Positions 31,201-44,563 of a DNA stretch of 64,000 bases are shown here, piece by piece. The stretch is from Dipylidium caninum (taxonomy: Eukaryota > Platyhelminthes > Cestoda > Cyclophyllidea > Dipylidiidae), in assembly GCA_017562135.1 (NCBI GenBank), contig QEYB01001528.1, forward strand, positions 186,001 through 250,000. The letters are read 5' to 3'. Under the pieces are notes generated by a model that did not search any database, had not been told where the DNA came from, and was given only the letters and a program-made list of their open reading frames with translations. Made by a program: the position numbers and the translations under genes. Position 1 is the first letter of the stretch. Every line of letters begins with the position of its first letter.

Positions 31201-34200
31201 TACCCCACCTTCTTAATTAGAAACACACAAGTTTTCAGGAAACTGTGAAAGTGAACAAATTCTCCACATTGTCAGAGTTCTGATGCATACCGAAATGTTG
31301 TTTACAGCGGTCGTCAGGTCCCTAATTACAAAATCGTTTCGCTTCCGGACTGTAATGATGAGAAATCCTGCTCGACCATGGCTCCGGCGGAAATTGGGGA
31401 CGACTAGTGCGTTGGTTGCAGAGGCAATCAGCCCCTCGCGGAAAAAGGGCACTTTTCCCCCAAAATCCTGACGATCACAGGTGGATGAACTTAAAAAAAA
31501 AACAATAGAACCGCCATCACTGAGACTCTTCACCTGTGTGGAAGCGTGGAAGCGCCGACGTGCATTCGCAGTGGATGGACTCGAGATTAGTGAAAGTTAA
31601 ATGCAAAATTGGTGGGTAAAAGGCGGTTGAATGAAAACAAAGTAGGAAAACCAACTTGCTCTCCGCAACTATTTTTTTATGCGTCGACTTGTTAAACGCT
31701 GCCGGCAGTAAGGCTTACAAACCGACGTTATTGCGGGAAACTGTTGCTCACGCCTCCTAAAGGCCGAGTGAAGGACAACTCTGGCTTATTAGTGGGTGGG
31801 TTATAAAATATGAATTGCGCTGTTACGTTGAGTGTACAAAGTGCCGCGGAAGACTCGCTGTAGAGGCTTTGTGACTGGCAGCTTGGCGTGTCGTTGCGGT
31901 GGCAAAACCTTCTGACCATCTCAAAACCCGGACAGATTGTATATTTCAGCGGAATAGTAGCTCCGATGGATTAGTCTTGCTTAAATCCTTCTAATTAAAA
32001 CGACACAACTATTATCGCCTGTATTTTAATCGGTCTACTAAAAGGCGGGTTAGCGTGGGAAAAGACTTGGACTCAAATGGTCACTACAGGCCGTTAACTG
32101 TCTTGCCTATGCAAGGCAAATTGTGGGTTCACTAATCTGAAACACCTACAGTGAATTAGGTCTACACGTTTAACAATAAGCGACAAACGCAGGACCAGTT
32201 CCGATCAAAAGGCGCCTCTCAGGCTGATGACATCCAATCAAATTGCCCTTAGGTGAGCCCCGCAGAAATGTCTCCCTCCTAAAAGCTGGAATGCGTGCAT
32301 CTTCGTCAAGACCCAAATTTTATGTTAAAATTTGGCGTTTGCATGCTTTTGAACAAATAGCAGATGGTATTTGTGCCTGTCAAAGCGCCACAGTGTGTTT
32401 TTGCACTCGACCTTGACTGACCAATGAAATCGTATAAAATCAGAAATGGCGATTGACTCAATTGCTTCTTTGCGATCACTGCCAAATGGACGCCGGTGTG
32501 AGAAAAAGACCCCCCTGAGTGTGAGGAACTTAGGCTATTGTCTTTAGGTTTCTGTGCCACATTGTTATGGCGGCCAAACTATGTGTGTACTGCTTGAGTT
32601 GATCATTTTTGGCCTCTGATGAACGTATCGATGGTATCCACGTAAAGTTTATGTGGAGGTGTCTCATTTTTTTACAAGTGCATTCCCGCTCTCATTTGAA
32701 ACAAGGCATATAATTTCAAAAGAAGTTATTCTCGAATACATCAAGCCACCCAGAGAAGCGCATTTTCGTAGGCGCACCTCCCCCCCCCTCCCGGGCATTC
32801 CATCAGTTTTATATTAAATTCAAAATATGGCGACCATTTTTCATTTGCTTGATCAGACTGAAATGAGAGGATTTGGCAACTTTTTAACGTTCGCCCAGTG
32901 ATTTCGAACTCCCTACTTTCGTACCCAATTTCAGTGGAATTTGGCAGACTCACAGTGATGATAACATGTAGTGAAACACCTGAGTTCTTTACAATAAAAT
33001 CTTTTTCACCCTGTTGGTGAGAAAACTCTCAATGAATAGTAGGTTGAAATCAAAAAATGAATGTCACTTTCCTCTACTCATCAAATCCATTCGGTGGCAA
33101 GGAAGTAAATAAGGCAGCTGAACAACTTAATGTATGTAAATAGCTCGAGAAGATTCCTGACCAAAAGAGAAATTACCTCTGGTAATAGCCAAAAATGCTA
33201 CCACTTTCTCGGCGTAAATGTATGTTTTGGATAGTAATTGAATCGGACAAACTGGTGATCTGGAGGTCAAAAGTACTACTTTTCCCCATACCGGAAAAGG
33301 CGGGTCACCGAGTGAAAGCAGAAGGCGTAAATGGAGGAGATCGGCTGGTGGCCCTGCTATCGCCGGCCCCAGCATTTAAAGACTACCTGCTGTTGTGTAC
33401 ACACAAAACGAAGTTGGCGAGGCGTAATTGAATTACGGCGGAGGGAGCACTGTTACAGGATATTCCGTGTGTAAACATGAGGCCTGACAACGCCAAGTGT
33501 GGTGTGGAATCTACCCCTCAAGGGTCTCTGAGCATGAAGGTGCAATCAACTTCAGTCTGGAGTTCCTTCTCACACCAGGCAGCATTGCTTTCTCAAGTGG
33601 CAGTTGACTGCTACATTTTTAAATCATCACTCGGCACTTGCCAAACGAGGCATTCTCTCACATTCATTTTTGTTAAAGAAAAGTGAGAAGCGTAAAAGAC
33701 AAGGAAATTCCATTTCTTCCCACATGAGTGAATTTGGGTTGAAGCTTTCACCTAATAGACGATCGTTGACTCATCCGTTCAGCGGATGAGGATTTGCATC
33801 GTTTTGGCTACACTCCAAAATAAATGATTTCAGATAAAAGGAAACGAAATATTGAACGAATTTTGGATTAAAATACTAAGAAGTGGCCGCGTTAACCGGT
33901 GAAAAATAATTAAAGCTAATATTTTCGCATTGGCCCACCAAGGGGGCGGCTGAGTTTTAAGTCTGGCCTACAGCACACACAGCATTCTCTTTACTTTAAT
34001 GATTTCTTTGCTACTCCGACGAAACTGAAGCCAATTTTCTTCATAATTTCACGATAACGTAACAAGCATGGCAAAATTTTATTGCTACTTTAATTAAATA
34101 AGTAAACTCTATTTATAACCAGAAAAGGCACGATTGCAATTTTGAAGACGTTGCCTTTAGATTTGCAGGTGATCGTTAGAAGGTCCGCCTGCTCACAATA

Positions 34201-35100
34201 GAATTTACGTAAAGGTTGGAAAATTTTTAAGGTGTAATTTTCAAGAAGTTTCCTCCCTTGGGAACGAGCCGGTTATCACCTTGGCCCCATTTGATTGCGT
34301 CCTCATTCTCAAATGCACAAATGTGGGCGCATTCACTCAGTGACAAGGCGAGAGGGAGTTCTTGAGTTTGTATAATCAACGCATTTTGTGAAAATTAGCG
34401 TCTTCTCTGTCATTTGCATACCAACTGAGTTGCCTTAACGGGGTCGCTTTGTGGTTAAGAGCTCACGGGAGTTACTGGCTCTGCACACCCAGCAGATCAC
34501 GGCGTGACACCATGCATCCACACTGAAAGTGCGTTGCAATTCGCTTCATAGCTCGTAACATAGACGAAAAGAAGGGGTAAGCAGACAAAAGTGCCTTGGG
34601 GCTCCCTTGTGTCAGACGGTGGGGCACACGGAATCCCCGGGGATCGGAGCAAGTACTGTCAGATTTAGCCGTGGATTGCAAGCGCATCGACGAGTGATCC
34701 TGATCAAAACGTCTTCAACTGACTGTCATTGCGCGTGAGTTTCAAATGACAGTCATTCGCCACGAAGGCGGTAGACATGGTCACCGCTGGCTGATGCGGA
34801 TGACAGTGAATGACGAAGATGACGGTGTCATTAGTAGAAACGGGCAGTGAGTGGGTGGACAACAGGCGACTCTCGACTGCATGACATTGGAATAGCGTTG
34901 AACGTTGGACAGGGGGTGGCTTGTCTTCTCCAGGTGGACACTTTGCCCGCTGGCCCATTCACGGAATTGGAAAGAAGAGGGACATTTCGCCATTCACAAA
35001 AGACACCAAATTGTGGAACTTAATTTTCCTTTGTGAAAACAAATGAGTTGACCAGAATGGGAAGGAGGATTGCGCCATACAGCCAGGTGCTTCATGTAAC
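28218..35100. other. about 6.9 kb without a supported gene
   Basis: Read on both strands. The longest frame, - 31197-30730 (155 codons, GTG start), begins near a pyrimidine-rich acceptor but has no donor, ATG or domain. No RNA gene was found, and no transposon similarity was recognised in this stretch. It is probably intergenic, or a very long intron. Confidence 0.4.
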
Positions 35101-35581
35101 ACTTATTTGATGTCTTCCCCATTCTTATACCTCTCGGCCCTCCAATGTCCCGCCGCACCCACCGCAACATTCTCTTCATTCCGAGTCAAATTTGCTTCAC
35201 AGGTGGAAGTCCCAGCTTCTCCGGCTTCCCAGTACGCTTCTTTCCTCACACTTTTTTTGCCTCCCCAAATTATTACCACCATCATCAACACCATCGCCAT
35301 TGCCATTGCCATTCACTTGAAAGAAGGACCCGCTTGTCTGCCGAGCAAGCAGAGATGCGCACACGACAACTCGATCATCCCAATTCTCCTCACCTCCCTC
35401 ATGTGGCCTCCGTCTTGAATACTTCCACGTCAATCGCGCCTTCCTCGCATGGTTTGCTCAGCTGCTCTCAGTCTTTCCGCGATCCTCCATGCGGTCGGGA
35501 AGGCGTCGCGCTCCAACAGGGTCCTCACAGCAACAACATCGTCGGCGGTCAGAGAGGCTCGTCCCAAACCCACAATGCCTC

Positions 35582-35624
35582 GCTGAGCTGAGCCGAGTCG
35601 AGCTGAGCTGAGCTGAGCTGAGCC
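35582..35624 (+). repeat. GAGCT pentamer tandem repeat
   Basis: About eight imperfect GAGCT units (GAGCTGAGCTGAGCTGAGCC). It lies inside the mariner relic between its two HTH regions, so it expanded after insertion. Seen directly. Confidence 0.85.
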
Positions 35625-35737
35625 AAACCTTTCTGCCACCTCCGACGTTGTCAGGAAGGCGTTGCTCCCCGAAGCGGCTCCTCAGGAAGGTCGAAATCGT
35701 CTGCTTCCCATTCTTCAAACCATCTTCTGCATGTCCC

Positions 35738-36213
35738 ATCCGAAACTGCACCTCCACCAAACACTCTCAGCAAATTTCCACGTGCTTCTGTGCCACTTCT
35801 TCCCTCCTTAGAATTTCTCACAAAATACAGTGGGGAGAGTGAAGACCAATGCAAATCAACTCCTTTTTACTTACTTTGCCAACTCGGTGTGAAGGCATTC
35901 GGCGAGAGAAAGTCGATTCGAACATGCACCACGAAGTGTGGAAAGTTGTTGTCGTTGATGCTGTCGGTGGCACAAAACCCTCTTCTTTCCGAGCCGCGCT
36001 CCCAACAACATAACGAGGTGTTCAGTCGAGGCTCTTACCCAACTGGCTTGACAATGTGATTTGCCTTTCGTGGTTGGTGAAAGGGAGAGGACGAAGTCGT
36101 GAGGTGTCATCCCGTGGCGATCAAAAAGCCACGGCGGTTGAAGCATCCGCCTCTTTTGGCGGCCGGGCAAAATGACCTCCTCCTCGACTGTCCACCGTCC
36201 AGATTTCGTCGAG
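35738..36213 (-). repeat. inverted repeat A, copy 1
   Basis: About 475 bp matching the reverse complement of 56687-57160, with near-identity and a few single-base differences. It covers the 5' region and first HTH codons of the mariner relic. Coordinates of the pair sum to about 92,900 throughout, so the alignment is collinear. Confidence 0.85.
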
Positions 36214-38019
36214 GTGGCGACTCGACACACGCGAGCGTAATGTAATCCGTAAATGAGGGTGTGTGATGAAAAGTTTTGTGGCGCCTCGTGGTGGTGGAGA
36301 AGGTCACACGGCAAATGAGACAAACGCCACCCCGAAATGTGATTGAAATGAGACGGGACGAGATGAGAGAAGAGGAGACGAGGAAAGAGAAAACGTGAGG
36401 AGAGGAGTTTTTGTCCCGCCGTCATATTCGCCAGTGGTGGCACAGTGACAAGTGAATCGCTCACACGGTGGAAATTCACTCTGCCCCCAAGGCTCCCGGG
36501 CTCGTCTCTCGCCCTTCTACTTCGGCCCCAATCAGGCTAAACATTCGCCCCTTACACTGTAAACACTAGATTGTAGAAATGCACGAAGGGAGCCAACTGT
36601 TGGCGGAAAGAAGTGCCAAATGTGCCAATGATCGTTCACGAGTGGGAAAAATAGCCTCTTTTTTATTTCCCAGTGGCGCACACTGCGCGAAAGGAGTAGT
36701 TTTCTGGGCGACTGGCGTCTGCGCACTTGGAGCCGCCGATGGTTGCCCAACAGGTGAGTTGTCGGACGAGGGGACAAACGCCGTTGGGAAGGCGTGTTTG
36801 ACGGTGACACGAGTAGGCATTTCCGACGAAAGCGTCTATGGGCGGGGAGAAGGTGGAAACCAGCGAACTGCGAGCGTGAAACGCTCCGCTGCCACCAGTC
36901 GGCCACAGCAGTGTTTGGCTAAACTGCGCTGTGGGCGAATCTCATGCAGGCATTCGGTGCGAGGGTGGGCAATTTCTGTCGCGTTGGTGGAACCAAATCT
37001 GCAGGAGATGAGATGAGGCTCAGCCACTCCCATTCTGCACGAATTCCGGTCTTCCGAATGGCCCCGAAGGCGCGTCGACTAGGCAACCGGAGGCAGCAAC
37101 CAACTTTCCCCTTCTCCACGCCTCGCAGCTTTTTGTTTCTCCGGTCTACCAAACACCCAGCTTCGCCTCGTGGGCCAGTGGAGGGAGAGAACTGTGGCCT
37201 CGGGGACCGGTGCGCGAGTTTGTGGTGCTTTGGTAGCTCATTCATCTCCGAGTTCCACGGCCCGGGACATGGGAAGGCGGGAGAAGGCGACGAAGTGCCT
37301 ACACACGGGAGTGGCAAGGCAAGGAGTGGAGAGTGTCTCCACTGTCTTCCCGCCAAGTTCAAACTACAAGAGGTCCCGCGGTTGGAGGGGTGGTGTGCCG
37401 TGAAGGCGATTTCAAAGCCACTCCAAAATCCGGTCGACCGTTCAAAGGTGAGACTCGTCATTGGCAACAGCCACCCAACGTCGGAAGCTTCCATCTGCCT
37501 CATTTGAACTCTTGGCTTGTCTTGGTTTGAAAGCCGAGTGGTTGGGGATTTTTCGACATCTCTGAGGTGCTGCCAAAAGGCATGCACGACAGAAGACACA
37601 ATGAACTAAGGAGGGCGAGAGCGGGCGCCTTGGTGTCAGTCGTGTCAAAAGCTCCACTGAACCTACCACTGAAATAACAATAGAAAGCATCTTCTCCCTC
37701 GCCTGCTTTCTCTTGGGTCTCCAACGAATTTAGTACTGACTTTTCCACAAATGTTCTTTACACTTTTTTCCTAGCTGACACTTTTACTTCTACCTTTTAG
37801 TTAGTACAAACCGCCATTGTTTAGTTGTGTAATTTTGTTTTTATCGCAATTTAAAGTAGAGGCATACTCGACTATGTTGAGAAACTCGATCTCTTCGTGG
37901 AACCCTCACTGGCTCGAGATCAGTTCACCTCTGAACAGATCGCTACGAGCAGGCGACGGAAGGTGGATAGTGTGGAACAGCGTTGATGGGGCGAGTTAAA
38001 TCGGCCCGAACGACATCAA
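36214..38019. other. no gene supported
   Basis: GC-rich. Two long frames face each other here (+ 36944-37507 and - 37599-36919), but neither has a domain or splice context. The - frame opens on GTG. Long antisense pairs are expected where stop codons are rare. Confidence 0.45.
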
Positions 38020-38835
38020 AGGCAGAGCTTCACCACAGGGAAAGCTGTGCTGCCAGTCCAGTGGGATGATAGAAATAAATTCTGCACTGTAGACTTCCAC
38101 CGAACAACCAAAGGATCAACAACTTGCCAACCTGGACGATGGGATTCGAGTAAAGTGGCCGGAGGTGGCGAGTTGTGAGGTTGTCGTTTCTCCACCGTGA
38201 CAGCGCGGAGTCCCACGCCTCTTCGGTCGCTCGCCACGCATTCTCGAGTCCACGCTGGGGTCTGCGTCGACACCTCCGCCTGGTAGCCTTCAACTGCCAC
38301 TTATTTCCTCGTCGCGCGCAGAACTCCTCAAGTAGAAAGGTCTTTCACGACTCTCCGCATGTCAATTCACACTCCACTCAGTCTTTTGTGGTAAACAATT
38401 TAGTGGAATAATTACACTCGCCCGGATGATGACCAAAAGTCCTCGCCAAAAACTGGCAGGCAGAGTAGCCAGAAATCCCCCTCGCGGCTCTTCCTCCAGT
38501 ACCGGAATGCGTCTTCTTCATGACCAGCATCAGCTGTGTAGCCTCCTTGTGAAGGTCAATTCAAATTTCTCGGAGTTTTGGAAGGACCATATTTCACTTG
38601 CCTGTTTACTCTCGAAGGGATTTGAAGTTATTTTCTGAACACCACAACCCTTTTCTCTGTTTATCCTCCATAGTCCACAATTAAAGGACAGAAGGGGCGA
38701 CTGGGCGTGTTGGCGAATGAAAACACAACGGGTAGCCTAGGCAACATTAAATTAAGGAGCAAGGTCCCCTCAATTGCCACGTTATCATTAAGAGTGTTTG
38801 TGGTAAAAACATTCTCCTCCTCCTCAACGCGATTG
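38020..38835. repeat. inverted repeat B, copy 1
   Basis: About 815 bp whose reverse complement recurs at 62908-63723; coordinates sum to about 101,743 in the core. The 213-bp core 38426-38638 is identical in both copies and contains a 70-codon ATG frame (starts MMTKSPRQKLAGRVARNPPR). The outer parts differ by many one-base insertions and deletions and some substitutions. It is not recognisable as a known element, and no terminal repeats were seen. Confidence 0.85.
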
Positions 38836-41800
38836 GCCGACGTCCGTTCCCTCGCCGACGCCAGACAGCATACGGGGACGCGGTGACTACATCTGCCGAA
38901 ACTATTTGTTTTGGACAATTTATTATCCTTTATGAGGAATTTGCGAGCTCTTCGGCGCTCCACGGTGGAAAGGGCATGTGAGGGAAAGTAAGTGAATGCG
39001 TCTCTTTCACGGCACAGTCTTTTTTTAACCTCTCAAGTTGGCGAGCAAGTTGGAAGACGAGGGAGATGCGGAGGTTAAATGGCATTCACCGAGAGCCACA
39101 CTTGGTGACACGATGGTTTGTCATAAAGTTCGGAGGTGAGGGACAAAAAGAGCGAGTCACATGAGCGGTAATGTGGCAGGTGAACTCCACACTGCAGGGG
39201 AGACATCGTCCTGACAATCAGTTGGCCAAAGCTGGCATGCTTTAGTCAGCGCAACCGAAGAGGAACCTGTTTGGGAACCGGCGTGGCATGGAAGGTGAAG
39301 AAAGTGTGGCTCGACGCGGAACGGAGGCTCCCGATTCTGCTCCACGGGACCTGAAGCGCGCGCGGATGAGCGAGTTCAGGCGCGGCTCAGCTCATTGGCA
39401 GCCTGGAAGAAGAGTTGGGATCCCGTTGCCCCATGGAAGCAGCGTTTGACTGTTATGCTGTTAATTTCGTCCTCGAACAACATCATTCCAAGTGAGTGAA
39501 CACCGAATGGTCAAAGTTTGAGGGAAGTCCTCGAAGAATTTTGATATTCAAAAGTATGTCTGGACCGAATGACGTTAGAAATCACGACTGCCTGTCTCCG
39601 TCGAAGGCGAAAAATAGTTGGGTAGGTTTTTTATATTTCCTCGGCTATGATGGCTGGACAGATAATGCGACGACTCACGTGGTGGCGTCTTGCATTTTTG
39701 CGTGGTTCTGGTGGGAAATTGGAAACTCGGCGATGACGGTGACATTCTGTCCTCTCGTCTGACTGGTTGGTGGACTTCACTGCAGCCATAACTAAAATTC
39801 CACACATTAAGAACCAACCTGACGTGGAAAGATGACAAAAATGCCTGTCGAAACAGTCTCCCCTGCGCTCTTCTAATGCCATGACATTACCACGCGACTA
39901 CACTCGTTCTTACGTGGGGACGGAAGGTCATCGTCTTCCACCATTTGCGCTTCGCTGCGTCAGGCGGAGGTGAAAAGGACCCGGCGAATGCTCAAACGGC
40001 GCTCGGGAGGTCGGTCGGACTCAAGGTTATGTCGCAAAGCGGTAATTGCCCCCCACCAGAATGGGAGCTTTCGAACGGGTCGGCGCAACTTTGTCCCAAT
40101 GAACCAAGAAATCCTCTCTTTCTGTCGTCTCGCGCCCACAAAAAAGTAGAGGACCCGGCGTTTGGCTGCTAAAATGCCAGCAGACTAATGTCTTCCAAAG
40201 CGGCTCGGATGCCTCACAAGTCGTCCACAAGTCGACGCCGCAGGCCATTCTCTCCGAGAAACTAAAAATCGGCGGCTTCGCCTTCATAAAACTGCCTCAT
40301 CCTACCGTGAAGATTTCAATGAGCTGCCTGTCAAATTGTCACTTTGCGTTCGAAATCGAGGGCAGACGAAACCAGCATGACTTACCGACGAGGTTAAGTG
40401 GAGTGGAGAACGTCGACACTGCGACAAACCGGTGGACGTCTGCCGGCGGGATGTGCTCAACATGGAGAAAAATTAAGGCCCATCAATGATGGCTCCCACT
40501 CTTCGTTCACAAACTGCTCTTTTCTTTGCAAATTTACAAATGATTTGGGTGGAATTGCTTCGTTTTCGCAGATTTGGAGGTCCGGCAGGAGACCACTTCG
40601 CCCTCACCCACTCTTTTCTGCCGGTTTCACCCCGTGACACCGAGGAATCAGCCTCCTCTGTGCAGCCACTCGCCACCACCACCAAAAACATCTCCCTCGA
40701 CTCGTGACACGAGGGAGGAGGATTGCGTCTTGTCTCGGCCACCCTCCGCGGCCCTCGTCCCCTCCTTCCACCCCACCTGAACGCAGTGGGGAAACAGACT
40801 GGCGCCCAACTCGGCGCCACTCGACAACCCAAGCGTGGAATGCAAATTTACGAACTAACGAAACGCCAGTTGTGTGCTTTTTCGAGAGGCATAATGAGAT
40901 CAGCTTCATGGGACTCTGAGGGCTCAAACTGGCGGAAATAACGCATTACGGCTAATAAAAGCGGGAAATCGCACTGCTAAATTCGCCTTTTCGAAGGTCA
41001 TCGTGCCCAAATGCCCTCCTTGCAAAGGTGGCAGTTAAGAAAAGCAAAATCTCCTCATGAATCGGCCGTTTTCGCAGACAAATGCCGAGGAGGCAGTGTC
41101 GACGCTCGACATTAAACGGCTGCCACTGGAGAGAGCAACTTCTTCTGTTCCCCGGCAGCTGTGACTGAAGATTTTGAGGAGACTGGAGGCTTCCGAGTCC
41201 GCGGAAACGCGAGCGATGTCGCCCTCGTGAGGGTCGACCGAAATGACAAAATTCACAGCCTCCGCAATGTGGAATGTGCGAGAATTTAAGGTTCAACAGA
41301 CCACGTCTACGCGTCCTTCCTTCGGGGTAAAGGAAGGGGGGTAGAGCGAGGAGGTTGCCCAAAATGTGAGGGAGCAGTCCGTACCAGGCAGGCCTTTGTG
41401 CACAACACGGAGAATTAAAGAGGGGCAGCGATATTACAAGGCGTAAAATCTGTTATTTCTCCGCATCGCGGAGAGAAATAGTCATTTTAGTGACGAGACG
41501 GTCGCCATAAATGAAATAAGCCGGCTTGGATGTCTTGAAAAAACGAACGGAGGCCTCATCAAGGGCGGCGAAGGCGCAAATTGCTGCAGGAGCTGCAAAC
41601 CCACGTTGGGCACCAAAACCGAATCAGCCGTGGACACGTGAAGCTCCCGTTGCCAGTGAACAATTTCATTCCTTCTTGCTGTTAAAAAAGGGCCCAATTC
41701 GGTTGCGCGGGTGAAATGCTCTCCGTTGCTTCACCGGAGGCAGAAGGCGGCGGAAAAGAGGGTCTCCTCAAGAATGGCTGTCCCTCCTCCACAAAACCCA

Positions 41801-44540
41801 ACTCCCCGCTTTAAGGCTGCAGTGTGTCGACTCGCCTCCCTCAGTTCGGTCTTCCCCCCGGGCTGCATGGCGCTTTTGTGACCGGTTCGGAGTCCATCAT
41901 CCTTGTGGAACTGCTTCGCTAGGCGCGTTCGAACACTCGGTGAGCCCGAGGAATTCCGCAGCGCCGTGAAGGCAAATCGAAGAGCGAATCACTTGCGTGG
42001 AAACTGTGGACTGTCGGGGCAGGTCGAGCCAAACTCGTCACCTTGGAAACTATAAAAGTGGATTTTTTAGTTAGTCTGTGTTCAACTGCGACTGCGGAAG
42101 ATGCCCTGCAGCGTGTTCGCTCGACGCTTACAATTATAAATTTTTAAGACATGCTTTTTGCGCATTTCCTAAAATATTTTTCCGCGCTGATATTGCATTG
42201 TTCTTTTATGTTTCGCTAAAGCTAGACAGAAACAAAAGGCAATTCACATGGACTTTCCATACTCAAATTATAGCGCAACTCAGACTTCGCTAAACACTGA
42301 TGAGGCTGGGGAGTTGTTCACGAAATTCTCTCCGGCGGCTTCAGCCCCGAGGAAGACCACCGGCCAAAGTTGAGAACGAGGATAAATTAAGGATGACTGT
42401 AGCATCTCTTCCCGTAAACTTGTTCGAAAGCAACAACTGCGCCGGGCAAATGATAAAGAAGGAAGTTGAACTCGTGTGTGTCGACCGTACGAACTGTTTG
42501 CGAGGGCAGATGACCGCATGGCTGGAGGAGTTAAAGGCCCTGGCGGATGTCTGCCTCGCAGTTGGCGATTACCGCAGTTTTTACACCAAATCACCACTTC
42601 CGGGGGGGGGAAGAGCGGGTTTTGTGTGAAAATCGGGTACGATCGAGCAAATGAGTAGATGAGAATACATCCGGTGGGTCGAAATTTCATCAAAGAAAAC
42701 ACCCCGGGGTGTGTTCCCACCCATTCTTCCTCCTTCCTTCCATCCCACCTTCATCAGGTGAAATCATCACAACGGAGCTTTCCTCCTGCAGAAAGAAATA
42801 TTTGTGAAGAAAAAACAACAAGCATTGCACGGCGATAAGGCATAACGACCGCATTAAGTTTCACTTTCTGTTAACAAAAAAAAAAACTTCTCTACATCAT
42901 GAGGTTCTGCCACTATTACCTTTCCCGTAATTAATAATTATTCTTAAGGCTTTTCATTGTTTATTAACTCTAAAAATTTAAACCTTTGTTCATAAAGACA
43001 GAAGGTCGCAGATGCCCATAGAAGTAATTTCGAGTGATCATATAATAAATAATGCAAAAAATTGCCCCATTTGTAATTTCAGGCCTGTTTCATGGTTTCC
43101 AGCCCATTGGAAAAGGCTTCCAAAGGTTCCATGGACTTGACGCTCGAGGACACCGCCGGGGCGGTTGTGGAAGCTCCCCGACGCCGCATCCCCCGGCTGC
43201 AACGGAAGCTCCCGACGCTACAGGAAACACGAATTATTTCGCCGCTGGAAAATTTCCTCCCCGTCTGGTGGGCGCTTAGTAAAAGTCAGATTTTGGAAAT
43301 GCATTAAATGAAGGCAGTCCATGTTAATTCCATCGCGTATTTCCTCCACTTACCCCGCAATGCTATTATGGCAGCAGCAAATTGCAAACAACCTCATGGT
43401 AAGGTATGTTAACTTTAACTTATTTGGACTTGGGATGGAAATACTTGTCAGAATGTTGAACAAACCGTTCCGTACAGGCGGAAGGGCAGAAGGAAAGCCG
43501 GGCAGTTGGAAGGTCGGTGGAAGACGTAAAACAATCTTCTGTCGCAGTGAAGGAAATCACGAGTTTACTTAAATGTGCGTGTCACGGCAAATTGCGCTTC
43601 TTTTCACGGTTGCGAGTGGAAGTAGGCAAGTAAAGTCTCGCCTGCCGCCAAAATGGACAGATGGAATCTTCTCGGCGTCACTTTTCACTTTAACTAAACA
43701 AAAGAGCATCCTGAGAAGGTCGAGGGCCAATTAGAGAAGAAGAGAGACCGGGCCGAATATCTGCGGCGTTAAAATGAACAGAGGAGAGGTAGAAAGTGTA
43801 GCTGGGTTCTGGTAGGGAGAGAAAAGGCGCCAGGCGGATCACCCCACTCGCTCCGCGTCTTCTTCACCCCCCTCCAGAACCCGGCTACAATTTTATCCCT
43901 TTTACCGCAGGGGAGGTGTGGCGCGAGGCTGAAAACGCGCCCCGATTTGTGGAACCTCCGCCACATCCATGTCGGTGCGTAGCGCATCCTGCTGGAAGAA
44001 GACGTCAGAGTTCTCCCGACAGCTGCCACCCCGACCGTCGGCGATCCCGCGGTCGACGCCAGCCGGGCAGCATGAAGTCCACTTGGACGTGGATGCTGAG
44101 AACCGGTCCGAGGGGGATGAGGGGACCGAATAGCCACAACTCTACTTGCGAGTGATAAGATGGGAAAGTGGGCTTTGCCCTTTACCTACCTCCCTCTCAG
44201 TTCACCCGATGGCTTTTTCGGCCGGAATCTTGTTTCCCACCACTTCTTCGCCGTTGGACTGCTTCAAGGGACGCGAAGTACGCCCGAGGGTCAACCGCCT
44301 TCAGCGTACTTTTTTCCTTCTCGGCTAAATGTTGTGGGGTCATCGCAGTTTTTGCGGCGAATCCGTTGCAAACTAAAATGCGCCAAGGTGGGGAAAATTC
44401 GTTTCACGCAAAAAAAGCTTTCAGCGCCACCTCCACGCATTCATTAGGAGTGCCGAGGAGCAGCACTATCGTCGAGGCACGAGTTAAGCAAAAAAATAAA
44501 CTTCCTCCTTGTTAGAAGGCCATTTTGCCCAACGTATTGC
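38836..44540. other. about 5.7 kb GC-rich DNA without a supported gene
   Basis: Dense overlapping frames up to 146 codons on both strands, as expected for random GC-rich sequence. No domain, tRNA or clear transposon fragment was recognised. There is a run of nine G near 42602. Confidence 0.4.
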
Positions 44541-44563
44541 GTGTGTGTGTGTGTGTGTGTGTG
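44541..44563 (+). repeat. GT dinucleotide microsatellite
   Basis: About 11 uninterrupted GT units. Confidence 0.9.

Larger units (their letters stand above)
35110..36213 (-). mobile_element. decayed mariner-family DNA transposon
   Basis: Mariner transposase pieces appear in order on the - strand but in different frames. First helix-turn-helix, 35852-35655 (VRNSKEGRSGTEARGNLLRV, then CRRWFEEWEADDFDL), matches the HTH of mariner/SETMAR proteins. Second HTH, about 35576-35433 (LTADDVVAVRTLLERD). Linker, about 35382-35322 (DRVVVCASLLARQ). A piece of the catalytic region, about 35240-35140 (GEAGTSTCEANLTRNEENVA). The TGDE catalytic signature and the C-terminal D34D region are not visible, and at least two frame changes plus a GAGCT repeat interrupt it, so it cannot encode a working enzyme. 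The segment up to 36213 is 5' of the coding part and is shared with the inverted copy at 56.7 kb. No terminal inverted repeats or TA duplication could be fixed. Confidence 0.72.

Noticed and set aside
36919..37599. Overlapping long open frames on both strands (226 and 187 codons)
   Set aside because: Stops are scarce because the region is GC-rich; the longer frame lacks an ATG and neither shows a domain or splice context.
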